NCBI GenBank assembly: GCA_947487765.1 | Contig: CANKXO010000002.1 | Coordinates: 496,001-560,000, forward strand | Direction: 5' to 3' | From: an uncultured Pseudomonadales bacterium | GTDB taxonomy: Bacteria > Pseudomonadota > Gammaproteobacteria > Pseudomonadales > Cellvibrionaceae | Length of the DNA stretch: 64,000 nt | Shown: positions 25,219 to 34,090 of the stretch, one piece after another | Layout: each line of letters begins with the position of its first letter | Position numbering within the stretch: position 1 is the stretch's first letter | Notes under the pieces: generated by a model | The model's input: the letters and a program-made list of their open reading frames with translations, nothing else | Told to the model about the DNA's origin: nothing | Database searches by the model: none | Made by a program: the position numbers and the translations under genes

Positions 25219-26058
25219 ATGGTACAGCGACGTTTTTTACTACTGATACTATTGATACTCTGCTTTGGAGTAGGATTATTTCTGGCAAATGAACCGTCAC
25301 CTACCGATCACAAGCGCACCATTTCACTTTCGATACCCGCTAATACCCCTCAGCAAGTAGAGCCTGAAAAAACTATCGATAACAAGGCCTCAATCAAATC
25401 TGGCTATCAACTGTGGCTTGAAGCTGAATTAATAGATAAGCCGATCGTTGAACGGTTTTATAAAGTAGATATGAGCGGACAACTCCTCCCGAATGATGCC
25501 AGCCACTGGGTGTGTGTCTACGACCATTTTTCTGGCCTACTATGGGAAGTCAAACAAAATGATGGGGGTTGGCAAGATAAAGAGCATACTTATTCCTGGT
25601 ATGAACCACCGACAGAACCAACCGCCGCCGCAGAATTTGTGGCTAATACTAGCAATAATCTAGAATCCAGTATCCCTCCAGAATATGGCATTGCCGGTTT
25701 AGGCAACTGCTATGATATCCAATGTGACACTCACAGCTATAAGGTGGCGGTTAATGACGAATGGCTATGCTCGTCTAGTGACTGGCGATTACCTTACGCC
25801 CATGAGCTCGGGTTATTAGATCACCCCATTAACTACTATCCAGATATCGATACTGCATACTTTCCCAATACTGCGCTCAATATTTATTGGAGCCGAACGG
25901 AAGTGCCTTCAATTAAAACACTGGCATGGTCAGTTAATTTTGATAATGGTTTTCCCTACATCACAGAAAAGCGTCTAGACTATTCTGTCAGATTAGTCAC
26001 TGAATCGCCCTGGCTGGCGGAAGAGTTAAATAAACAAAAAGAAAAAGCTAATAATTAA
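25219..26058 (+). CDS. Exported DUF1566 (Lcl C-terminal domain) protein
   Basis: 279 residues. N-terminal membrane/signal segment (LLLILLILCFGVGLFLA). The DUF1566 domain runs from about residue 95: WVCVYDHFSGLLWEVKQNDG, HTYSWY, then SSDWRLPYAHELGLLDH and YFPNTALNIYWSRTEVPS. DUF1566 is a lectin-like (C-type related) fold found in secreted or surface proteins, with no defined enzymatic role. Cysteines in LGNCYDIQCDT may pair. It diverges from the TetR gene and converges with the next gene. Confidence 0.83.
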   Translation: MVQRRFLLLILLILCFGVGLFLANEPSPTDHKRTISLSIPANTPQQVEPEKTIDNKASIKSGYQLWLEAELIDKPIVERFYKVDMSGQLLPNDASHWVCVYDHFSGLLWEVKQNDGGWQDKEHTYSWYEPPTEPTAAAEFVANTSNNLESSIPPEYGIAGLGNCYDIQCDTHSYKVAVNDEWLCSSSDWRLPYAHELGLLDHPINYYPDIDTAYFPNTALNIYWSRTEVPSIKTLAWSVNFDNGFPYITEKRLDYSVRLVTESPWLAEELNKQKEKANN

Positions 26059-26071
26059 GCAATAGAATAGG

Positions 26072-26713
26072 CTATTCACCCAGATGCTTTAAATACGTTC
26101 TAATTGTGCGGCCATCACCCACAAAGGTGGTATCAACAAAATTATTATAAACTTCTTCACCACATTGCTCGGCAGTTTTTAAACAAGCTGCAAGATATTC
26201 TGGCTCTGGCAGCAAATCATAACGCCACATTGGACCATCATACTTAGCTCTAAACTCTTGCCATCGTTGTGCTCGTAATGGATCAGCATTGACAATAGCT
26301 TCACACTGCTGATCATTGTCGAAATCACCCAAGCAAATAACACCTTCACTTGCATGCCCCGTTATCATTTCTGTAAAAGGAACACTGACTAGACGATATT
26401 CAAACTCTCTCTGCACAAAATACGCCCATTCAGTGAGAGGAATCTCAAAAGCAGACACAATTAAATCGGACGTATCATCACAAGGTACTGCACTGATACA
26501 TGCATACGCATTGGAATTACCAGGCAGTAAATCATTGCGAATTAAAAAAGAGTCTGTTTTATTAAACACTCTTTTATAACCTTTTAAACGTGCCAATCTA
26601 AAATTCATCAAATTGGGACAAGTCTTACGCGCCCATGCCTCAAGCAGCAAAGATGCTAAACCCAATATTGTTATATTTTGATCAACGTCAAGACCGTATA
26701 ATTTTTCTCGCAT
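26072..26713 (-). CDS. Gamma-glutamylcyclotransferase/AIG2-like protein (tentative)
   Basis: 213 residues. The start ITILGLASLLLEAWARKTCP then NFRLARLKGYKRVF resembles the AIG2/GGCT-like fold, in which a G-x-x-S-L-L turn opens the domain and is followed by an R-V-F strand. LIVSAFEIPLTEWAYFVQRE then FEYRLVSVPF fits the later strands of that fold; in active enzymes an acidic residue there does catalysis, and Glu residues are present. Eight cysteines are unusual for a cytosolic protein. The pattern reminds me of homologues from algae and other eukaryotes. Function cannot be named with confidence. Confidence 0.5.
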   Translation of the reverse strand: MREKLYGLDVDQNITILGLASLLLEAWARKTCPNLMNFRLARLKGYKRVFNKTDSFLIRNDLLPGNSNAYACISAVPCDDTSDLIVSAFEIPLTEWAYFVQREFEYRLVSVPFTEMITGHASEGVICLGDFDNDQQCEAIVNADPLRAQRWQEFRAKYDGPMWRYDLLPEPEYLAACLKTAEQCGEEVYNNFVDTTFVGDGRTIRTYLKHLGE

Positions 26714-26888
26714 CTATCTACTTTACTAAAAGCACGATTATTTTCAAGTTTAATTATGTTATAAAAAATAAACAGAATAGTCCTACTCAATCAATAAATG
26801 TAAAAGGCTAAAACCTTTATTTTTATGCAGATATTAAGCAAATAATATTTGTGCAATAAAAATAGTATTATTTTGATAGAATCGAATA

Positions 26889-27515
26889 ATGTCTTTCAAA
26901 ACTTTTCATAAGTCATTTCGGTTTGTTTACACTGTAGATAATCTACGAATATTTATCCTATCACTATTAATAACTATTTCCATTCATTCAGGCCTATGGA
27001 AAGCCAGTCAAAATAGATACCCTGACGACTCTCTATTCACACTTTCTTTTTCGGAAATTTCCGGTCTACTTATGCTCGCCTCCATTATGGCTATGACACT
27101 ATTTTTGATCAGCCTAAGCAAAACGTATTGGCTATACCACCGTACTGAACATTTCGCTCATTCTATATATAAGTACACCTCCTTGCTTATTTTTGATTTA
27201 CTTATGACAGTAGCACTATGTTTACTATCATTTTTTTTAGCACCTCAGTTTTATTATTTATATTATCAACAAATAATTGAAGGCCTACCTAACCAGTGGG
27301 TAGTAGGTGGCGGTTTAAGTCTTGAGCGCATATTTTATTTTTTTACCTTACCTGCAGATGGGTCAATAGCGGACCACGCCACAGGAGTTATTTTATGGGT
27401 ATGTATGCTCAGTAGCGCCTTATATCCACTATTAAAAGCGAAGCCTTTATCATTCAAGTATTTGCTATGGATGGCGCTTTTACTGATCAGTTTACAAATA
27501 TTACTGTCCCTATGA
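26889..27515 (+). CDS. Hypothetical multi-pass membrane protein
   Basis: 208 residues with about five hydrophobic segments (about residues 20-38, 55-76, 97-117, 165-185, 190-207) and a loop FFLAPQFYYLYYQQIIEGLP with aromatic residues between the third and fourth. No family recognised. Starts at ATG 26889, with no good ribosome site (TAGAATCGAATA). Converges with tpm (12-base gap). Confidence 0.65.
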   Translation: MSFKTFHKSFRFVYTVDNLRIFILSLLITISIHSGLWKASQNRYPDDSLFTLSFSEISGLLMLASIMAMTLFLISLSKTYWLYHRTEHFAHSIYKYTSLLIFDLLMTVALCLLSFFLAPQFYYLYYQQIIEGLPNQWVVGGGLSLERIFYFFTLPADGSIADHATGVILWVCMLSSALYPLLKAKPLSFKYLLWMALLLISLQILLSL

Positions 27516-27527
27516 TCCTGTACAGAA

Positions 27528-28166
27528 TTAATTAGATGTCAGTAACCAGATATTTTCTATAGCCGGATACTTGCCTTTTAAACCACCCTCGAGTACTTCA
27601 CTTTGTAAAAGTGTCAAATGATAATGATCTTTATAGTGTAGCTTTACCTCTTCGTTACTGACAGAAAACGGAGGCCCTTGAATTAAAGTTTGATCATATT
27701 CGAATGTAATTAATAATTGCGGTTTATTGACGGTAATATTCACAAGATGCTTGGTATAGCGGTTACGCATATCTGCTGGCAAAGCCACTAATGCCGCTCG
27801 ATCGTATATAGCATTAATAGAACCTAATGGTTCACTGGTTAAAGCAAAGATATCACCAACAAAAATATCAATATAGTCGGCAGAATACCGCTTTAGGTTA
27901 CCAAAATCCGTAATGTCAGGCATCACTCCAAGCGCTTTAAATAATTGCTCTACAGCTGACTCAACTAACTCAACACCAACCACATAGTAGCCTTGTGATA
28001 ATAACCAGGCTATATCGTTTGTCTTACCACACAGAGGAACTAGTACACGACTGCCCTCTTCAAGAGCAAGCTTATGCCAATGTTTCACAAGCCGAGAATT
28101 AAACGCTCCCTCATGAAAACCAATCTCATTTTTTTCCCATTTTTGCTGCCAAAACTCTGCTTCCAT
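27528..28166 (-). CDS. tpm: Thiopurine S-methyltransferase
   Basis: About 212 residues, usual length of bacterial TPMT. SAM-dependent methyl transfer to sulfur, selenium or tellurium compounds; bacterial forms help resist tellurite and selenite. Motifs: FWQQKWEKNEIGFHEG at the start, VLVPLCGKTNDIAWLLSQG (SAM loop), VVGVELVESAVEQLF, and YDRAALVALPADMRNRY. Start at the ATG 28166, with GAAGGG upstream; a GTG one codon earlier is possible. A MerR-type promoter (28248-28278) with 19-bp spacer reads into it from the divergent MerR gene's front, so it is probably activated by that MerR protein. Confidence 0.93.
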   Translation of the reverse strand: MEAEFWQQKWEKNEIGFHEGAFNSRLVKHWHKLALEEGSRVLVPLCGKTNDIAWLLSQGYYVVGVELVESAVEQLFKALGVMPDITDFGNLKRYSADYIDIFVGDIFALTSEPLGSINAIYDRAALVALPADMRNRYTKHLVNITVNKPQLLITFEYDQTLIQGPPFSVSNEEVKLHYKDHYHLTLLQSEVLEGGLKGKYPAIENIWLLTSN

Positions 28167-28247
28167 CACGCCCTTCTATCGTTATTGTATGAATGAAAAT
28201 ACAATTGTCACAAACCTTAAAGATTGCGCAACTGTTTTATTACCGAT

Positions 28248-28278
28248 AGGATAAAACTTCAAGCGGACTTGAAGTCAA
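28248..28278 (-). promoter_or_regulatory. MerR-type promoter/operator reading into tpm
   Basis: On the minus strand: -35 TTGACT (28278-28273), -10 TATCCT (28253-28248), spacer exactly 19 bases. The spacer holds the inverted repeat ACTTCAAG (28256-28263)/CTTGAAGT (28268-28275). A 19-bp spacer with a central palindrome is the signature of promoters that MerR/SoxR-type activators untwist. Confidence 0.8.
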
Positions 28279-28283
28279 GAGAA

Positions 28284-28745
28284 ATGAGACAAGAAAACAT
28301 AGTAGATATTGGTAAAGTCGCCAAAACCTCAGGACTACCTACCTCTACATTACGGTATTATGAAGAAAAGGGTCTGATACAGTCAGTAGGCCGCAATGGT
28401 TTGCGCAGGCTGTTTAAAGCTAATGTATTTGAGCGTTTATCCCTCATTACACTGGGGCGCCATGCCGGATTCTCATTGGAAGAAATCGGCAATATGTTTA
28501 CTCCTGATGGCAAACTCCAAATTGACAAGCAACAACTTTTAACTAAAGCCGATGAACTAAACAAGAGTATCCAACAACTTACAGCCATGCGTGATGGGCT
28601 TCTTCACGCAGCAGACTGCCCCGCCCCTAGTCACTTAGAGTGCCCCACTTTTCAGCGCATACTTCGAGTAAATAGTAAAAGAATCAGAAAAAAAGCTGAT
28701 AAAGCAACCCCCTTAAGAACAGAGATTGCAATAAACTCTCAATGA
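28284..28745 (+). CDS. MerR family transcriptional activator
   Basis: 153 residues from the ATG at 28284 (a longer frame from 28224 would run through the operator). N-terminal winged HTH: VDIGKVAKTSGLPTSTLRYY then EEKGLIQSVGRNGLRRLF; the dimer helix follows (about residues 80-115). The C-terminus has two cysteines in HAADCPAPSHLECPTF, a spacing and place where metal- or thiol-sensing MerR proteins bind their signal. Regulates the divergent tpm by the 19-bp-spacer promoter; the shared palindrome lies 8 bases before its own start codon, so it may also repress itself. Signal unknown; a soft metal or electrophile is plausible. Confidence 0.88.
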   Translation: MRQENIVDIGKVAKTSGLPTSTLRYYEEKGLIQSVGRNGLRRLFKANVFERLSLITLGRHAGFSLEEIGNMFTPDGKLQIDKQQLLTKADELNKSIQQLTAMRDGLLHAADCPAPSHLECPTFQRILRVNSKRIRKKADKATPLRTEIAINSQ

Positions 28746-29138
28746 TTAAGCGGGTATTCTAGCAATAGCTTTAAGCTCAAAAACAAAAGGCTCTGCTAAT
28801 GCAGCAACACCAACTGCTGTCCAATTAGGCGGTATATCTGTACCAAAAAACTTATCTCGTATTGGCCGCGCAAGCCGCCCATGTTCAGGATAATTTGTAT
28901 AAAATGCAGTGAGATCCACAATATCATCAAATGTTGCACTCACCGATTGTAAAATAGACTCTACATTCACAAACGCTTGTTCAATTTGTTGAGATGGATC
29001 ACTCGGTACAGAGCCATCACTACACAAACCTACTTGCCCACCTAAAAACAAGAGATCCCCTGACTGGATCGCAGGAGAAAACCCCCACGCATCATAATGT
29101 TTTTTTAATTCAGGCGGTGCTACAACAATACGTCCCAT
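28746..29138 (-). CDS. RidA family protein
   Basis: 130 residues, the length of a RidA/YjgF/YER057c-type protein. Family segments: SGDLLFLGGQVGLCSDG, PSQQIEQAFVNVESILQ, FDDIVDLTAFYTNY and PPNWTAVGVAALAEPFVFE. The catalytic arginine of true RidA (imine/enamine deaminase, R-x-x-x-x-x near the C-terminus) is replaced: the corresponding position reads PPNWTAVGVA, so it belongs to an Rid subgroup without proven deaminase activity. I start at 29138, where AAAGG lies 9 bases upstream. It diverges from a LysR gene. Confidence 0.85.
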   Translation of the reverse strand: MGRIVVAPPELKKHYDAWGFSPAIQSGDLLFLGGQVGLCSDGSVPSDPSQQIEQAFVNVESILQSVSATFDDIVDLTAFYTNYPEHGRLARPIRDKFFGTDIPPNWTAVGVAALAEPFVFELKAIARIPA

Positions 29139-29278
29139 ACTTAATACCTTTCTAATTAATAAAAACACAAAGTCTATAGCGACGAATGTAGACTGACAAA
29201 CCAATGTTTCTGCATCATTGACTTAGAAAATCTATCCCTTAAAATGATGCGCCTCCCACCCGATATAGACACTATCTG

Positions 29279-29878
29279 ATGACATACCGACTACCATCAT
29301 TGAATGGCGTACGCGCTTTCGAAGCATCTGCTCGCCACCTAAGCTTTAAACATGCAGCCACAGAGCTTTGCGTAACACCGGGCGCAATCAGCCAACAAGT
29401 CAAAGCACTTGAAGAAGCATTAGGTGTAGAATTATTCCGACGATTACCTCGGGGGTTATTGTTAACATCAGAAGGAGAAAGTTACCTAGAACCGATCAGC
29501 AGTGCATTCAAAATTATCTCACGTGCCACAGACAACATTTCCACCACACTCAAGAGTCGAGAGTTTCGCTTAGGTGTTGCTCCCTCATTTAGTAAAGATT
29601 TTCGTAATTTAATTAAACGATTACAGGATATTAAAACAAATGGTCCTGTGGCTGTAGTCAGTGAAAGTGACGATTTTGCCATGCTACTGAATGGGGAATT
29701 AGATGCTCTACTGCGTTCACAGATTCAATCTCACCCTGGCTTACATCTAGATCAGCTGGAATTGATAATGCCTACTGGAGAAAAACAACATGTCACACTT
29801 GCGATGATGCCAGGTATCGCCGGCTGTCGTGAACACGAATTATTAACGAAAGCGTTGAGTAAAATTAGCGCTCAGTAG
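29279..29878 (+). CDS. Compact LysR-type regulator (GcvA-like, short effector domain)
   Basis: 199 residues against about 300 for the family. N-terminal HTH is complete and GcvA-like: LPSLNGVRAFEASARHLSF then KHAATELCVTPGAISQQVKA and LFRRLPRGLLLTSEG. The effector part starts normally (FRLGVAPSFSKDFRNLIKRL) and ends with a normal C-terminal helix (MMPGIAGCREHELLTKAL), but the second lobe is missing. There is no sign of a frameshift, so it looks like an internal shortening rather than a truncation. Divergent to the RidA gene, its likely target. Confidence 0.8.
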   Translation: MTYRLPSLNGVRAFEASARHLSFKHAATELCVTPGAISQQVKALEEALGVELFRRLPRGLLLTSEGESYLEPISSAFKIISRATDNISTTLKSREFRLGVAPSFSKDFRNLIKRLQDIKTNGPVAVVSESDDFAMLLNGELDALLRSQIQSHPGLHLDQLELIMPTGEKQHVTLAMMPGIAGCREHELLTKALSKISAQ

Positions 29879-29882
29879 CAAC

Positions 29883-30437
29883 TTAAGAAATTTCGAATAT
29901 AACTTCAGCAAACTGAAATACAAGCATTAACATAAATGCAATTAAAGAAATAATTAATGCGCGAAGAAAACGTTTTCTTTTACGATCTCTTAGCTCAGAA
30001 GATTTAAGTAATTCAAATGCAAGCTCTTGCAACAGATTAGATGCCAGTGCTGAATCCGTTAGTTTTTTAACAGAATCATACTTATTTAAACTGATATAAA
30101 GCAGCTTTTTTACCCTATAACTGATACCTGCCTTTTCTGTACTATTTTTCTCTTGGCCGTTACCAAAGCTCATACTTTTGCGCGAAGGATATAAAACATA
30201 ACCAAACAATATGATGGGTAAAATAAACATTGACCAACAGACAACCAGATAAAAAATGCTCACATCTACTTCTGGCCATATAGTTTTGTTGATTCCAAAA
30301 ATAATATTCAGAGAAAAAATATATCCAACCCCACAGATCTGAGCTTTAGTATCATAAGACCTCACTGATTGTTGTGCTTCGGCCAATGCGAGCTTTAATG
30401 TTTCTTCTGCATTTTTTTTAGATTCTCCAGTATTCAA
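29883..30437 (-). CDS. Membrane protein resembling Pycsar effector (PycTM/DUF5706-like), tentative
   Basis: 184 residues from a TTG at 30437, chosen because AAGGAG lies about 9 bases upstream; a TTG at 30458 lacks such a site. Layout: an N-terminal amphipathic helix with SYDTKAQICGVGYIFSL, two membrane helices (about residues 35-52 and 62-82) ending in GYVLYPSRK, a soluble middle, then a helical LLQELAFELLKSSELRDRK leading into a last membrane helix (ALIISLIAFMLMLVFQF). This matches membrane effectors of Pycsar-type systems (D-x-K-A motif, two helices ending Y-P, LA...K...A before a final helix). No cyclase gene is adjacent. It follows the gene upstream after 37 bases in an apparent operon. 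Confidence 0.55.
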   Translation of the reverse strand: MNTGESKKNAEETLKLALAEAQQSVRSYDTKAQICGVGYIFSLNIIFGINKTIWPEVDVSIFYLVVCWSMFILPIILFGYVLYPSRKSMSFGNGQEKNSTEKAGISYRVKKLLYISLNKYDSVKKLTDSALASNLLQELAFELLKSSELRDRKRKRFLRALIISLIAFMLMLVFQFAEVIFEIS

Positions 30438-30474
30438 GACAAAAAACTCCTTAACCAAGAAAATATTATGTAAA

Positions 30475-31728
30475 TTACGAAAAAATATAGTTAAACCAGT
30501 TTATTAAATATTGCCAAATCTCTGCTAGTAGAATAAAAAAGCGTGAGAGTAGTGACGGAGAGCGATAAGCATCGGTCATATTTGCTTTCCATACATAAGT
30601 GGGACTTACCAAAGGTTCACTATAGCTGGTAATAAAACTCAGCTCATCACGATTATTTAAATACCCTAACGTAACAGAATCAAAAAACTGATGGGATTCC
30701 AAATCCTCATTACCACTTGCTACAATTATATCTTCGATCGGGTTATCGCCGTTAAACACTCCATCCATTCCTGAATCAGACGAGCACCGACTAGTTATTT
30801 CGCTTCTTAGTTGCGCACTGAAGGCATAATGCCCTGAATCATTAATAGTCACAGCCCCAAAATAACAAAAATCGCCACTATTATCGGCAATTACAGTTAA
30901 ACTTCTTTCATCAACAACTGCTGTGGGTTCTGACAAATAAACACCAGGTTGAAAACTTGTTTCTATACCACCTATTCTGGAAGTAAAATTATCATTGATA
31001 GAAAAAATAATCGCACCTGAATTATTCACCGCTACAATAGGGTTATTAGCAATACTAAATGTTGCAATGGTTGAAAAATCAGTGAGGTCTTCAGAATCAG
31101 AAAAGAAAAGAATTCTTCTTGCACCACCTGTTTCACTTTGCAATGCAATCTGTTCAGAGTCATTAACGGCTACTCTACCTACCGTTGAGTAACGAATACG
31201 TGTACCGTCAAGTGGATTAGCTAAAGGGCCTGTCGAAGGGCCTATCATAATTAGGCCAAAAAAACTCGGAACAACAACAGCACCATTTGATGACATATCA
31301 ATATAATAGCGAGGAGAATCACTGGCACTTCCTCCACCTCGACACCCCTCTAGCAATGGAGTTATAAGCGGACTAAACACCAACCTTCGATAGACTCCAG
31401 CAAAATCACTACAGCTTGGATCATCTTTAAAAGCCAAAAATACAATTTCACGCCCATTACGGATATGAATAGACTGAGATAAATTAGCATCGCCAAATCT
31501 ATAATTTTCTGACGACAAATCTATTTCTACAACACTAAGATCAGAGTCATTACCAACAAAAAGTGTATCTCTGGACGCCGCAACAATATCACCTTCTTCA
31601 GATATTCCTGGTCTCAAGTTTTGTAGCACCACAAAACTTTCATGAATTTTTGTAAAATTCCCAGCAGCATGACTGGATAAAGAGACTGCAAAATAGAAAA
31701 CTGCTAACAACAATAGAGAAATTTTCAT
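30475..31728 (-). CDS. Exported beta-propeller-like repeat protein
   Basis: 417 residues from the ATG at 31728 (a TTG start at 31752 adds eight residues that do not fit a signal peptide). Signal peptide MKISLLLLAVFYFAVSLSSH then AAG. The body holds recurring short motifs of the type V-N-[DN]-S-G-x-[IY]-x-F (VAVNNSGAIIFS, TINDSGHYAFSA, YLNNRDELSFI, and the weaker VAVNDSEQIAL), spaced about 40-70 residues, as in bacterial propeller-like exported proteins. The C-terminus has one membrane helix (about residues 395-415), so the protein may be anchored. Operon partner of the membrane protein at 29883-30437. Function unknown. Confidence 0.7.
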   Translation of the reverse strand: MKISLLLLAVFYFAVSLSSHAAGNFTKIHESFVVLQNLRPGISEEGDIVAASRDTLFVGNDSDLSVVEIDLSSENYRFGDANLSQSIHIRNGREIVFLAFKDDPSCSDFAGVYRRLVFSPLITPLLEGCRGGGSASDSPRYYIDMSSNGAVVVPSFFGLIMIGPSTGPLANPLDGTRIRYSTVGRVAVNDSEQIALQSETGGARRILFFSDSEDLTDFSTIATFSIANNPIVAVNNSGAIIFSINDNFTSRIGGIETSFQPGVYLSEPTAVVDERSLTVIADNSGDFCYFGAVTINDSGHYAFSAQLRSEITSRCSSDSGMDGVFNGDNPIEDIIVASGNEDLESHQFFDSVTLGYLNNRDELSFITSYSEPLVSPTYVWKANMTDAYRSPSLLSRFFILLAEIWQYLINWFNYIFS

Positions 31729-31784
31729 AACATATTGCCCTGTAGCCACCAATAAAAATTATATTTGATCTTACTGTATTTTTA

Positions 31785-33053
31785 TTATGAAGCGATTAAT
31801 TGTGGTTGTCGTTCTGACCACGGTTTCTCCTTGATAGGGAGATGAATCAATGCTGAAAAAGCACCTACACCGACGCCTACCCACCATACTAGGGTGTAAT
31901 TACCGTATACATCGTACATCGTACCACCAAGCCAAACACCTAAAAAGCCTCCAAGCTGATGTGAGAAAAAAACCAAACCGTACAGTGTTCCCATATAGCG
32001 CAAGCCATATATTTGGCCAACAAGGCCAGCAGTCAAGGGCACGGTGGCCAACCATAGTGCGCCCATTAGAATTGAAAAAATAACGACAGATTCTGGCGTG
32101 ATTGGATTAAGAATAAAAAGTGCTGCGACGATAGTCCGCATGACATAAATACTCGCTAACAGATACTTTCTTGAGTATTTAGTGCCTAGCCATCCCGCAA
32201 AAATAGTTCCTCCAATATTGGATACTCCAATTAACGCAATCGCGATCGCACCCAGAGTCGATGTAGATGTAACACCTAAGGATTGAATAATACTGCCAGG
32301 CGCTATTGCACTACACATTTCAGTGATAAACGCGGGAAAATGTGCCGTAATAAATGCTAATTGATATCCACAGGAGAAAAATCCAAGAAAGATAAACATA
32401 AACGATGGGTCTTTTACTGCCCTAGCAATCACCTTGCTTAACCCCTCATCATGCTGACGTAGCTTTACCGGTGGTGGCACACGCATGAAAAAAAGAGCAA
32501 ATAGTGATAATAGAATAAAGCCAGCAAAGACAACAAATACTGATTGCCAAGGCAACACTTGCATTAACGCCTGCGCTAAAGGAGGCCCAACGATTTGCCC
32601 CGCAGAACCTGCTGCAGTAACAATACCAAGGGCTAGCGAACGATACTTATCTGTTGTCGCCCGACCAACAACAGCAAGAATGACACCAAACCCAGTACCC
32701 GCAATACCAAAACCTACAAGCATTTCAAGCAACTGGTGCTGTCCCGGAGTAATCGCATAAGATGATAGAACCAGCCCTATAGCATAGGTGACTGCACCCA
32801 CAATAATTGCTTTTCTATCCCCATATTTTTCGGCTAGAGCACCAAACAGTGGCTGACCGATCCCCCAAAATAAATTTTGAATGGCAATAGCAAAAGAGAA
32901 ATCTGCCCTGAGCCAGCTAAATTCTGCCGATATTGGAATTTGAAAAAGGCCGAAGGTCGAACGGATAGCAAAGCTGACTAAGATGATAATGCAACCTGCT
33001 ATCAACACGGGATTCAGTAACGAATTATATTGAGTTGGTGCCGCTGTATTCAT
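31785..33053 (-). CDS. MFS transporter
   Basis: 422 residues, twelve membrane helices. The loop 2-3 motif reads GALAEKYGDRKAIIVG, the equivalent in the second half GWLGTKYSRKYLLAS. GIAGTGFGVILAVVGRATTD then YRSLALGIVTAAGSAGQIVG resembles the monocarboxylate/oxalate-formate branch of MFS carriers. Substrate not determined. The start ATG is at 33053. Divergent from the LysR gene at 33183, which is broken by a stop codon; the two would have formed a regulator/transporter pair. Confidence 0.9.
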   Translation of the reverse strand: MNTAAPTQYNSLLNPVLIAGCIIILVSFAIRSTFGLFQIPISAEFSWLRADFSFAIAIQNLFWGIGQPLFGALAEKYGDRKAIIVGAVTYAIGLVLSSYAITPGQHQLLEMLVGFGIAGTGFGVILAVVGRATTDKYRSLALGIVTAAGSAGQIVGPPLAQALMQVLPWQSVFVVFAGFILLSLFALFFMRVPPPVKLRQHDEGLSKVIARAVKDPSFMFIFLGFFSCGYQLAFITAHFPAFITEMCSAIAPGSIIQSLGVTSTSTLGAIAIALIGVSNIGGTIFAGWLGTKYSRKYLLASIYVMRTIVAALFILNPITPESVVIFSILMGALWLATVPLTAGLVGQIYGLRYMGTLYGLVFFSHQLGGFLGVWLGGTMYDVYGNYTLVWWVGVGVGAFSALIHLPIKEKPWSERQPQLIAS

Positions 33054-33182
33054 TATCTATCTACCTCATTGAATATCATAACTCTTAGTTCGTATCATCG
33101 CTTAGGTAGGCGCTACTTTATCAAATGCAATGAGTTTCGTATAATGAATAGTATTGAACTTTTACTTTCGAATTATTGAAGT

Positions 33183-34049
33183 ATGAATTTTGACTTAAAT
33201 GCCCTACGGACAATTGTCGTTGGTGCCAAGCTGGGCAGCTTTGCTCAGGCGGCGCGCCAGCTTGGTCGCTCCCAATCAGCGGTCAGTATGTAACTGAAAA
33301 AGCTCGAAGAACAGGCTGGGCTTCCTCTCTTTGTGAGAAGCAAGAATAAACTTGTTCCTACAGAAGCCGGCCAAAAGCTATTGGCTTACGCAGAGCAAAT
33401 GATTGATCTCAATGACGAAGCTGCCGCCTCGCTTGGTGCTCGCTTGAGCATGGCGACAGTACGTTTGGGTATGCCTCAGGATTTTGCCGACAAAATTTTA
33501 CCGCGCATATTAAAGCTGTTCGCAAAGGAGCACCCCAATGTGCATGTTGAAGCTGATATTGGGCGGAATTATGCATTAGCAGAAGAGGTTAAATTAGGGA
33601 GATTAGATGTTGCCTTGGTATTTACGCCCGAATACCACGGCAATGGAGAAAACCTTATCGCTGAAATGGATATGATCTGGGTAGGCCCTGCTGATCAAGA
33701 AATAATAAAAAACGATGAGGCCATTCCATTAGTCACTTTTAATTTCCCTTGTGAATTTCGTCAGCATGGCATCGATGCACTCGAACAGGCCAATCGCCCA
33801 TGGCGATACGCACTGACAACACCCAGCTTGGCGGGTGTGTGGGCTGCAATTTCAGCAGGCTTAGGTATCACCGCAAGGACAAAATACCAGACACCCAAGA
33901 AATTTATTGAATTCAGCAAGACAACAAACCTACCACGCTTACCAAAAATGTTCGTCACCCAAGTGGAGCACTCTGCCCTCACACCTGCAGCTCACACTCT
34001 GTCTAAAATAGTAAAGTCGGTGGCTATTGAAGAATTAACAACTGAATAA
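33183..34049 (+). pseudogene. LysR family regulator interrupted by an in-frame stop codon
   Basis: Read through, it gives 288 residues in one frame: MNFDLNALRTIVVGAKLGSF at the start, HTH QAARQLGRSQSAVSM then a TAA at 33291-33293, followed at once by LKKLEEQAGLPLFVRSKNKL and a full effector domain. At the stop the family almost always has glutamine (VSxQLKKLE); CAA to TAA is one base change. A GTG at 33333 opens the longest remaining frame (238 codons), but it would lack most of the HTH, so DNA binding should be lost. Possible alternatives: sequencing error, or read-through. Divergent MFS gene is the likely target. Confidence 0.85.
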
Positions 34050-34090
34050 CTTATTCTACTTTATCGAAAACTGCTGGAAATTTAACTTTT

